From positions 62,001-126,000 of the forward strand of contig NZ_JAJCVJ010000003.1 of the NCBI RefSeq assembly GCF_020567425.1: a stretch of 64,000 bases of DNA. The letters are read 5' to 3'. Below are positions 43,079 through 49,657 of this stretch, one piece after another (the stretch's first letter is position 1; every line of letters begins with the position of its first letter). The notes below the pieces were generated by a model, which saw only the letters and a program-made list of their open reading frames with translations, made no database searches and was not told the DNA's origin. The DNA is from Salinirubrum litoreum (GTDB lineage: Archaea; Halobacteriota; Halobacteria; Halobacteriales; Haloferacaceae). A program made the translations under genes and the position numbers.

Positions 43079-43834
43079 TCAGGCCGTGAAACCCCCGTCG
43101 AGAACGAGGTTGTGGCCCGTGACGAACGAGGACTCGTCGCTCGCGAGGAACACCGCGGCGTCGGCGACCTCCTCAGGTTGGCCCGCCCGCCCCAGCGGCG
43201 TCTGGTCGAGGATGCCGTCTGCGGTCTCGCCGTCCTCCATCGTCATCGCCGTCTCGATGAAGCCGGGGTTGAGCGCGTTCACCCGGATGCCGTGTTCGCC
43301 CTGTTCGACCGCGAGTTGGCGTGTGAGGTTCGTCACCCCGCCCTTCGAGGTACAGTACAGCGAGGAGTTCGCCAGTCCCCGGAGGCCGGCGATCGAGGAC
43401 ATGTTGACGACGACGCCACCGTCGTCCTGCGACTGCATCTCCTCGATGGCGACCTGACAGCCGAAGTAGACTCCCTTCAGGTTGATCTCCATCAGCCACG
43501 CGTAGTCGTCCTCGGTCGCCTCGCCGACGGGCAACTGTCTCTCGACGCCCGCGTTGTTCACCATCACGTCGAGCGACCCGAACGCCGAGACCGTCTCGTC
43601 GACGACGTGCCGGAGGTCGGCGACGCTACTCACGTCCGTCTCGACGAACAGTGCGTCGCCGCCCGCCTCGGTGACGAGTTCGTGCGTCGGCGTGCCCCCG
43701 AGACGTGGTTCCTCGCGCACGTCGGCGACGGTCACTTTCGCGCCCTCCTCCGCGAAGCGGCGGGCGATCGCCCGCCCGTTGCCAGAGGACGCGCCGGTCA
43801 CGACCGCGACCCGACCTGCCAGTCTGTCGCTCAT
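43079..43834 (-). CDS. SDR-family dehydrogenase 2
   Basis: A 251-residue classical short-chain dehydrogenase. Cofactor motif TGASSGNG is at about 13-20, with N replacing the usual I of GxG. NNAG is present, and the catalytic Ser and Tyr-x3-Lys lie in VNMSSIAGLRGLANSSLYCTSK. The C-terminal SSFVTGHNLVLDGGF is typical. It precedes the AOR gene on the same strand, so alcohol-to-aldehyde-to-acid oxidation by the pair is a reasonable inference. The start MSDRLAGRVAVVTG was preferred over one 20 codons upstream. Confidence 0.9.
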   Translation of the reverse strand: MSDRLAGRVAVVTGASSGNGRAIARRFAEEGAKVTVADVREEPRLGGTPTHELVTEAGGDALFVETDVSSVADLRHVVDETVSAFGSLDVMVNNAGVERQLPVGEATEDDYAWLMEINLKGVYFGCQVAIEEMQSQDDGGVVVNMSSIAGLRGLANSSLYCTSKGGVTNLTRQLAVEQGEHGIRVNALNPGFIETAMTMEDGETADGILDQTPLGRAGQPEEVADAAVFLASDESSFVTGHNLVLDGGFTA

Positions 43835-44002
43835 GGCTCCAGGACCGAGGTCGACTGTGGTCTCGCCACGGTTCGGCACGCCTGCCTGCGACATCGTGTA
43901 CGCGGTGACCGTACTGGTGAGTCTGGTGCCCGCACTGGTGGCTGATCGAACGTCATGATCAAGCCGACGATTGACGTAGTGTGGTAAGAATGTTAGGGTC
44001 GT

Positions 44003-44128
44003 TCACGACCCGAGACAGACGATTCGGCATATACGATCCGGGTCTCACGACCCGAGACAGACGATCCGGGACTCACGATTCGAGACAGACGATCCGGGAC
44101 TCTCGATTCGAGACAGACGATTCGAGAC
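44003..44128. repeat. Four-unit tandem repeat, 28-base period
   Basis: Units start at 44003, 44045, 44073 and 44101. The first is 42 bases because 14 extra bases duplicate the GATCCGGGTC end. The core CGAGACAGACGAT is unchanged in all four units; flanking positions vary between C and T. The block ends 135 bases before the amidohydrolase ATG and about 100 bases above its TATA. It might be a set of binding sites or a simple VNTR; it lacks the unique spacers of a CRISPR. Confidence 0.85.
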
Positions 44129-44227
44129 CCGTAATTCGACGTCTCCGATCGGAGCCCGGCGGTCGGCCCGTGTCGTCGTCACTCTCGATACAGTATATGT
44201 ATCCATCTGCGTCGACACTCACCCAAA

Positions 44228-44236
44228 TATTTATTA
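44228..44236 (+). promoter_or_regulatory. TATA box of the amidohydrolase operon
   Basis: TATTTATTA lies 27-35 bases before the ATG at 44263, fitting a leaderless transcript and supporting that start codon over the longer open frame through the repeats. Confidence 0.6.
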
Positions 44237-44262
44237 AGGTCTCTGGATATGGTCCACGTGAT

Positions 44263-45357
44263 ATGCTGGACAGTGGCGCGTTGGTGGTTGACTCGGTCTC
44301 ACACTGTTTCAACCACACACCCGAGAACCACAAGCATCCGCACGCACAGCGCTGGGACGACGAGACGTTTCAACTCGGGGAGAAACTCCTGCCCGAGGGC
44401 TACGTCCCCTCCGAGGAGGTCTTCTACCGAGACCACCAGCCAGAGGAACTCGCTCGACTCCTCTTCTTGGAGAGCCAGATCGACTACTCCGTCTATCACT
44501 CGCTCCCCTTGGACGACTACTTCCACGACGGCTACGTCTCCCGGGAGAAGGGGTTCGAGTTCATGGAACAGAACCCCGAGCGCGTCTCGATGTACGTCGA
44601 CATCAACCCGCTGGAGGACGACGCGGGCGACCAGATCGAAGAGTACGCCGCGCGCGACGGCGTCGAGGGGATCAAGTTCTACCCGGCCCGCTACCAGAAC
44701 GGCAACGACCTCTCGCTCCAGTTGACGGAGAACGCGGTCTGGCCGCTGCTCGAACGCATCGCCGACAGCGAGGTGGACACCCTCGCCATCCACAAGTTCA
44801 TCCCCTTTGCCACGGCCCCGGTGCGGTACTTCCAGCCGGGCGACGTGGAAGACGCCGCGAACTCGTTCCCGGACCTCAACTTCGAGATCATCCACGCCGG
44901 CTTCTCGTTCGTCGAGGAGACGGTGCTGGCGATGGCGAGCCACGACAACGTCTACGCCAACCTCGAGAACACGGCCTGTCTCGTGAACACCCGACCGAAG
45001 AAGTTCGCGCGCGCACTCGGCGAGATGCTCTACTGGGCCGGTCCGGACCGCATCGTCTACGCCGGCGGGGCGACGGCGCTTCACCCACAGCCACCCATCG
45101 AGGGGATCTGGAACTTCGAGATGCCCGAGGAACTCATCGAGGGTGAGGACTACCCCGAGGTCACCGAGGAGGACAAAGAGAAGATCCTGGGCGGCAACGC
45201 GCTCCGACTCCTCGACAAGGACCCCGAGCAGGTGAAGAAGGACATCGAGGGCGACCGGTGGGACCAACTCCGCCAGGAGCGCGAGGAGACCGGCGACTTC
45301 CCGGCAGCGCCGTGGTCGACCTACGGAACCGACACCGCCGCCCCCGCAGACGACTGA
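44263..45357 (+). CDS. Amidohydrolase-family (amidohydrolase_2-like) protein
   Basis: A 364-residue TIM-barrel metal-dependent hydrolase or decarboxylase, by resemblance to amidohydrolase_2 proteins. Supporting blocks are GVEGIKFYPARYQN, TLAIHKFIPFA, NFEIIHAGFSFVEETVLAM, DNVYANLENTACLVN and DRIVYAGGATAL. The usual N-terminal HxH ligand pair is not obvious: SHCFNH (H14, H18) is the nearest match, so metal binding may differ. It is followed 2 bases later by an Fe-S assembly gene and then a universal stress gene, forming a compact operon. The substrate is unknown. Confidence 0.75.
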   Translation: MLDSGALVVDSVSHCFNHTPENHKHPHAQRWDDETFQLGEKLLPEGYVPSEEVFYRDHQPEELARLLFLESQIDYSVYHSLPLDDYFHDGYVSREKGFEFMEQNPERVSMYVDINPLEDDAGDQIEEYAARDGVEGIKFYPARYQNGNDLSLQLTENAVWPLLERIADSEVDTLAIHKFIPFATAPVRYFQPGDVEDAANSFPDLNFEIIHAGFSFVEETVLAMASHDNVYANLENTACLVNTRPKKFARALGEMLYWAGPDRIVYAGGATALHPQPPIEGIWNFEMPEELIEGEDYPEVTEEDKEKILGGNALRLLDKDPEQVKKDIEGDRWDQLRQEREETGDFPAAPWSTYGTDTAAPADD

Positions 45358-45359
45358 CC

Positions 45360-45767
45360 ATGTCGAGTTCAATCACACCGGACCACTCGTTCGACGACGA
45401 TCTGAAGACGGCCATCCGTGACGAGCTCCTCGAGGTGCTCGACCCCTGCAGTTGTATGAGCGAACACCCGGTCAACATCGTCGACCTCGGACTGCTCGAG
45501 GACATCGCCATCGACGACGGCGACGTGGAGATCACGCTCCTGTTGACCTCCCAGCGGTGCACCTACTTCCTCGACATCAACGACGAGATACGCGAGCGAG
45601 TCGGGGCACTCGCCGACGTGGACAGCGTCGAGGTCCACCAGGACACCAGCGGCGAGATCTGGACGCGAGAGCGGATGTCCGAGCAGGAGCGGACGGCCCG
45701 ACGCGAGCGATTCAGGGCACAGATGGACGCCGCCGGCATCACGCCGTACGCCGAACGGAGCCAGTGA
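45360..45767 (+). CDS. MIP18/DUF59-type metal-sulfur cluster assembly factor
   Basis: A 135-residue protein of the DUF59 (MIP18, PaaD/SufT) family, which helps insert Fe-S clusters into target proteins. The domain opens DDLKTAIRDELLEVLDPC, and NIVDLGLLEDIAIDDGDVEI followed by LLLTSQRCTYF is the diagnostic core. Cysteines at the DPCSC and QRC positions may hold the cluster. Two bases separate it from the amidohydrolase gene, so it may serve that enzyme or the nearby AOR. Confidence 0.85.
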   Translation: MSSSITPDHSFDDDLKTAIRDELLEVLDPCSCMSEHPVNIVDLGLLEDIAIDDGDVEITLLLTSQRCTYFLDINDEIRERVGALADVDSVEVHQDTSGEIWTRERMSEQERTARRERFRAQMDAAGITPYAERSQ

Positions 45768-45770
45768 CCG

Positions 45771-46211
45771 ATGGCCCGAACGCTCCTCGTCGCGCTGAAA
45801 GACGAGAACCACGCCGAGGTGATCGCCTCCTACGTCGCGGAGGCACACGAAGGGGTCGACGTGCGACTGCTGCACGTCGTCGAGTACACCGAGAAGAAGA
45901 CCAGTCTCTCGCGAGGCGGCCGTGACAAACCGGACGGGTGGTACGCGAAGGCGCTGGACAATGCGGAGGACCTGTTCGAGACGGCGAGAGCGACGCTGGA
46001 ACCGGCCGTCGGAGAGATAACGACCGCCGTCGAGTCGGGCGACGCCTCGGCGGAGATTCTGGAGCAGGCCGCGGAGATCGACGCCGACGGCATCGTGCTC
46101 GGCTTCCGCAAACGGAGCCCGACGGGGAAGCTGATCTTCGGGTCGACCGCACAGGACGTGCTGCTGTCGGCGTCCTGTCCGGTGGTCGCGGTGCCGCCGA
46201 GCGACCCCTGA
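45771..46211 (+). CDS. Universal stress protein 1
   Basis: A 146-residue UspA-fold protein. It starts MARTLLVALKDENHAEV and ends with the nucleotide-binding pattern GFRKRSPTGKLIFGSTAQDVLLSA, matching the G-2x-G-9x-G(S/T) signature of ATP-binding members. It is the third gene of the amidohydrolase-MIP18-USP operon, 3 bases after the preceding stop. A paralogue of similar length is at 55621. Function is probably stress or metabolic-state sensing. Confidence 0.9.
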   Translation: MARTLLVALKDENHAEVIASYVAEAHEGVDVRLLHVVEYTEKKTSLSRGGRDKPDGWYAKALDNAEDLFETARATLEPAVGEITTAVESGDASAEILEQAAEIDADGIVLGFRKRSPTGKLIFGSTAQDVLLSASCPVVAVPPSDP

Positions 46212-46255
46212 GAGCCGCCCGCTTTGCTTCGAACGGTAAGACGACGCTAGCCGAT

Positions 46256-48274
46256 TCAGCGTGCGTCTGCGAGGCGGTCCAGCGCCTCGGGGTTCTCGAT
46301 ACTGCTCAGATCGCCGAGTTCCTCGCCCGTGTAGGTGGCCTGCACGGCACGCCGGACGACCTTCCCGGACTGCGTCTTCGGGAACTCGTCAACGAACAGC
46401 ACCTCGCGGGGCCGGAACGGTTTGCCGAGTTGGTCGCCGATCATCGCGCGGATCGCCGCCCGCAGGTCGTCCGACTCGGTGACACCCGCTTCGGTGACGA
46501 CGTAGGTGACGACGGCGGTGCCGGTCGTGTCGTCCGGGACGCCGACGGCGGCGACCTGGTTGACCTCTGTGTGTTCCATCGCGGCACCTTCGACTTCGGC
46601 GGGGCCGACCTTCCGACCGGCGACGTTCAGCGCGTCGTCGGCCCGCCCGTGGAGGAACCACAGGCCGTCTTCGTCTTTCTGGGCCCAGTCGCCGTGGTCC
46701 CACAACGGCGGGTCCGCGAAGGTCGACCAATACTCCTCGAGGTAACGCTCGTCGCCGTCCCACAGCGATTTCGTCATCGAGGGACAGGAGTCGCGGGCGA
46801 CGAGGAAGCCGCGTTCGTGACTGTCGGCGACCGACTCGCCCGCCGAGTTCACGATGTCGACGTCCATCCCGAGACCGGGACCGCCGAGCGAACAGGGCTT
46901 GAGTGACTGGTTCGGCATCGGCATCAGGAAACAGCCGCAGATCTCCGTGCCGCCCGAGATGTTGATGATCGGCGTGTCCCCGCCGCCGACGTGCTCGTAG
47001 AACCACAGCCACGACTCCGCGTCCCAGGGTTCGCCGGTCGACCCGAGCAGGCGGAGCGAGGAGAGGTCGTGGCCGTCCAGCCACTCGTCGCCCTGCTTTC
47101 GCAGGGCGCGGATCGCCGTCGGCGAGATGCCGAACTGTGTCAGCGAGTGGCGATCGATCATCGCCCAGAAGCGGTCGGGGTCGGGGTAGTCCGGCGCGCC
47201 CTCGTAGACGAACACGGTCCCGCCGAAAGCGTGGTTCCCGATCAGCGTCCACGGCCCCATCATCCAGCCGATGTCGCTCATCCAGAAGAACCGGTCGCCG
47301 GGCTGTTGATCGAAGCCGAAGTGGATCTCTTTGGCCGGTTGCAACAGCCCGCCCGCGTGGGTGTGGACGATCCCCTTCGGTTTGCCGGTGGTGCCCGACG
47401 AGTAGAGCAACATCGACTCCTGATCCGAGGGGAGCGACTTGGTCTCGAACGTGGCCGACTGAGGCTCGACGGCCGCGTCCCAGAACTGATCCCTGCCTTC
47501 GGTCATCGGCACGTCGACCACGGTGTCGGTGTCCGCGAACCGTTCGTAGACGATGGTGTGGGCCACGTGGTGGTCGGCCTGTTCGATCGCCTCGTCTGCG
47601 GCACCTTTCAGCGTCACCTCGCTCCCGCGCCGGTAGAAGCCGTCTGCGGTGAACAGCACGTCACAGGCGGGGTCCTCCAGCCGGGTCGCGGTCGCGTCCA
47701 CGCCGAAGCCGGAGAAGATGGGGACCGCGACGGCACCGATCTTGAAACAGCCGTAGAGGATGCTCACGACCTCGGGCACCATCGGCATGTAGAGCCCGAC
47801 GCGGTCGCCCGTCTCGACGTCTCGCTCCGCGAGGGCGTTGGCGACCTTGTTCGCCTGCCGGTGGAGTTCGTGGTACGTGACCTCCCGCACCTCCCCGTCC
47901 TCGCCCTCCCAGATGGTGGCGACCGTGTTCCGCGTCTCGCTGTCGACGGCCGCGTGCCGGTCGACCGTGTTGTACGCGATGTTCAACTCGCCGCCGGGAT
48001 ACCAGTCGGTGAACTGCGGCCCGTCGGTGTCGTCGCGGACCGAGTCGTAGTCCTCGAAGAAGTCGACACCGAGGTAGTCGACGAGTTCGTCCCAGAACCA
48101 GTCGACGCCGGACTCCGGCTCTCCGTCGAGGTCCGTGGTCGTCCGCTCGATGACGGCCTCGCGGTCCTCGATACCGTACGTCTGCATGAACTGCCAGACG
48201 TTGGTAGATTCGACGAACTCCTGACTGGGCTCGTGGACGATCCGCTCACTATCCGGTGTGGGATCGGCTGACAT
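46256..48274 (-). CDS. Acyl-CoA synthetase, Acs-like AMP-binding family
   Basis: A 672-residue ANL-superfamily ligase that activates acetate or another short acid to its CoA ester through an acyl-AMP. The P-loop is LLYSSGTTGKPKGIVHTHAG, followed by INISGGTEICG, the hinge region DGLWFLHGRADDALNVAGRK and the catalytic Lys in KTQSGKVVRR. Length and the N-terminal linker domain match acetyl-CoA synthetases. It converges with the USP operon. A perfect 17-bp palindrome (48285-48301) lies just upstream of the start, implying repression or activation at this promoter. Confidence 0.92.
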   Translation of the reverse strand: MSADPTPDSERIVHEPSQEFVESTNVWQFMQTYGIEDREAVIERTTTDLDGEPESGVDWFWDELVDYLGVDFFEDYDSVRDDTDGPQFTDWYPGGELNIAYNTVDRHAAVDSETRNTVATIWEGEDGEVREVTYHELHRQANKVANALAERDVETGDRVGLYMPMVPEVVSILYGCFKIGAVAVPIFSGFGVDATATRLEDPACDVLFTADGFYRRGSEVTLKGAADEAIEQADHHVAHTIVYERFADTDTVVDVPMTEGRDQFWDAAVEPQSATFETKSLPSDQESMLLYSSGTTGKPKGIVHTHAGGLLQPAKEIHFGFDQQPGDRFFWMSDIGWMMGPWTLIGNHAFGGTVFVYEGAPDYPDPDRFWAMIDRHSLTQFGISPTAIRALRKQGDEWLDGHDLSSLRLLGSTGEPWDAESWLWFYEHVGGGDTPIINISGGTEICGCFLMPMPNQSLKPCSLGGPGLGMDVDIVNSAGESVADSHERGFLVARDSCPSMTKSLWDGDERYLEEYWSTFADPPLWDHGDWAQKDEDGLWFLHGRADDALNVAGRKVGPAEVEGAAMEHTEVNQVAAVGVPDDTTGTAVVTYVVTEAGVTESDDLRAAIRAMIGDQLGKPFRPREVLFVDEFPKTQSGKVVRRAVQATYTGEELGDLSSIENPEALDRLADAR

Positions 48275-48284
48275 GGTCGTCCTC

Positions 48285-48301
48285 GTCTGTGACTCACAGA
48301 C
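48285..48301. promoter_or_regulatory. Perfect 17-bp palindrome at the acyl-CoA synthetase promoter
   Basis: GTCTGTGA and TCACAGAC flank one central C. The site ends 11 bases before the ATG at 48274 on the minus strand, while a TATA-like TATTTTACC complement lies at 48306-48314. The palindrome thus sits between TATA and start codon, where a bound dimer would block initiation. It is a strong operator candidate. Confidence 0.6.
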
Positions 48302-48386
48302 GCGGGTAAAATAGCTTGCGTGAGTGCGGAGTGTCGACGCGCGATCGGGACGGTATCACGAAGTGCGAACGCCGCCGGCTTCCGGG

Positions 48387-48456
48387 CCGCGCGTACTACA
48401 GCGGCCCCGCGCGCGAGGAAGCCGCGCGTACTACAGCGGCCCCGCGCGCGAGGAAG
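48387..48456. repeat. Two identical 35-base tandem repeats
   Basis: The 35-base unit at 48387-48421 is repeated exactly at 48422-48456, and a partial third copy seems to follow (GCGCGTGCTCG). It is very GC-rich (CCGCGCGTACTACAGCGG at its start). It lies between the upstream region of the acyl-CoA synthetase and the 3' end of the hexapeptide-transferase gene, 15 bases beyond the latter's stop codon. Confidence 0.85.
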
Positions 48457-48471
48457 CGCGCGTGCTCGCGC

Positions 48472-48969
48472 TCACTCCAGTCCCGCCTCCTTGTACGTCG
48501 CTGCGTGGTCGACGTAGAGGTCGTGGATGCGGCCGATCTCGTCGAGGTGTGCGCTCTCCAGTGGTCGGGTCTCCGCCGGGGCACCGTACGCGAGGTGTCC
48601 GGACGGGATGGTCTGTCCCTCGGTGACGAGGCTGTTCGCGGCCACCAGACACTCGGATTCGACCACCGCGCCGCGCTGGATCGTGCTCGACATCCCGACG
48701 AGCGAGTCGCTCTCGACGGTGGCGTAGTCCACGACGACCCCGTGTCCGACGGTCACTCTGTCGCCGACCGTGGCTCCGTGGAGCATGGTGAACTCCTGGA
48801 CGTTGCTCTCCTCGCCGACGACCGTCGGTCCGTCGTCACCGCGCAGGCAGACGAACGGCCAGAGACTCGATCGCTCGCCGACCGTCACGTCACCCACGGT
48901 GTAGGACATCTCCGAGACGAACGCCGACTCCGCGATCTCCGGAGTCGACCCGTGTACTGAACGCTGCAT
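48472..48969 (-). CDS. Gamma-carbonic-anhydrase-like hexapeptide-repeat protein
   Basis: A 165-residue left-handed beta-helix protein of the gamma-carbonic anhydrase/YrdA group. Hexapeptide repeats are visible in SSLWPFVCLRGDDGPTVVGE and VGDRVTVGHGVVVDYATVES. Candidate zinc histidines are H64 and H79-type residues in MLHGATVG and VGHGVVVD; one of the three classical His is not obvious. It could hydrate CO2 or be a related acyltransferase. It stands alone, with tandem repeats directly after its stop. Confidence 0.8.
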   Translation of the reverse strand: MQRSVHGSTPEIAESAFVSEMSYTVGDVTVGERSSLWPFVCLRGDDGPTVVGEESNVQEFTMLHGATVGDRVTVGHGVVVDYATVESDSLVGMSSTIQRGAVVESECLVAANSLVTEGQTIPSGHLAYGAPAETRPLESAHLDEIGRIHDLYVDHAATYKEAGLE

Positions 48970-49055
48970 GCGACGACGACGCAGAGAGACGTAATAGTAG
49001 CATCGGCGACGCCGGCGTGAGCCGAGCAGTTCGGCGGTCGGACACGCTCGTGTCC

Positions 49056-49415
49056 TCACTCGTCGGTCGCGCCCTGTGCCTCCAGAATCTCGAGCAGTCG
49101 GCCCCGGCCGAGTTCCTCGATGAGGACCGCCAGTTCGAGGACCCGGTCTGCACCCAGTTCGTCGACGAGTGACTCGATCTCGTCGGGGGTGAACGTTCGG
49201 GCGATACTCGCCATCGTCCCGACGACCTCGGCGGTTCGCTCTGCCACCTCCGCACTCGGCGCGACCGTCAGCGGGCGGTTGACGAACTCCCCGTTCTTGT
49301 AGTAGCAGAACCGCAGTTCGGTCTCGTCGGTCGACTCCGGGTTGACGATCTGGACGACGCCGTAACCGTCCTCCCACTCGTCCACGCGCCGTTCTAAGAG
49401 TGTTCGGTAACGCAT
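49056..49415 (-). CDS. Hypothetical protein, 119 aa
   Basis: I do not recognise this protein. It begins MRYRTLLERRVDEWEDGYG, has a beta-rich first half (VVQIVNPESTDETELRFCYY) and a helical second half rich in Glu and Leu (FTPDEIESLVDELGADRVLEL). No membrane segment or signal is present. A 14-bp palindrome lies 20-33 bases before its ATG. It is the gene nearest upstream of, and divergent from, the GH81 glucanase. Confidence 0.6.
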   Translation of the reverse strand: MRYRTLLERRVDEWEDGYGVVQIVNPESTDETELRFCYYKNGEFVNRPLTVAPSAEVAERTAEVVGTMASIARTFTPDEIESLVDELGADRVLELAVLIEELGRGRLLEILEAQGATDE

Positions 49416-49434
49416 TGTCTCGTCGTAGCGTGCC

Positions 49435-49448
49435 AAACACAAGTGTTT
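49435..49448. promoter_or_regulatory. 14-bp palindrome in the promoter of the 119-aa gene
   Basis: AAACAC and GTGTTT flank a two-base centre (AA). The site covers positions -20 to -33 relative to the ATG at 49415, where the TATA element of a leaderless gene should lie. Binding of a regulator there would exclude TBP. The symmetry is perfect in the arms but the sequence is short. Confidence 0.4.
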
Positions 49449-49560
49449 TTCTATACGTTCCGGTTGTAACTCGCTTGTGTATTTACGTGTCGACACGGAC
49501 CGCTCCGACGGTGACCGTTCGGACGACTCTACGCACCGAGACACGATCTCTCATGAACGT

Positions 49561-49582
49561 TGTCACCACTCACGTGGTAACA
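49561..49582. promoter_or_regulatory. 9-4-9 dyad upstream of the GH81 gene
   Basis: TGTCACCAC at 49561-49569 and GTGGTAACA at 49574-49582 pair at 8 of 9 positions. The dyad lies 20 bases above the TATA-like CTTTATTTA (49602-49610), an activator-type position. The preceding 11 bases, TCATGAACGTT (49551-49561), recur upstream of the TrmB-family gene at 52985-52995. Confidence 0.45.
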
Positions 49583-49601
49583 GTGAATATGCCGACAGAC
49601 G

Positions 49602-49610
49602 CCTTTATTT
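49602..49610 (+). promoter_or_regulatory. TATA-like box of the GH81 gene
   Basis: CCTTTATTT lies 48-56 bases before the ATG at 49658. Transcription would start near 49635, leaving a leader of roughly 20 bases, longer than for most genes in this window. Confidence 0.45.
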
Positions 49611-49657
49611 AGCACGTCGTTTCGTGTATCTGCCGGTACACGAGCGGAGCAGTCACT

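Larger units (their letters stand above)
43835..44262. other. 428-base intergenic region with a tandem-repeat block
   Basis: No gene is supported here. It holds the upstream region of SDR 2, a block of 28-base tandem repeats (44003-44128), and the promoter of the amidohydrolase gene. An open frame runs through the repeats into the amidohydrolase, but its translated repeat (Arg/Asp/Ser-rich) resembles no N-terminal domain. Confidence 0.6.

Noticed and set aside
41229-43457. A 742-codon plus-strand open frame across the AOR gene
   Set aside because: It covers AOR and part of SDR 2 in antisense. Both minus-strand proteins carry complete cofactor motifs, so this frame is a shadow.
44003-44128. 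CRISPR array
   Set aside because: The units abut without unique spacers, the period is 28 bases, and there are no cas genes nearby. It is a degenerate tandem repeat.
43981-44262. N-terminal extension of the amidohydrolase through the tandem repeats
   Set aside because: The strong TATA at 44228 with correct spacing to the ATG at 44263 and the non-globular repeat translation argue against it.
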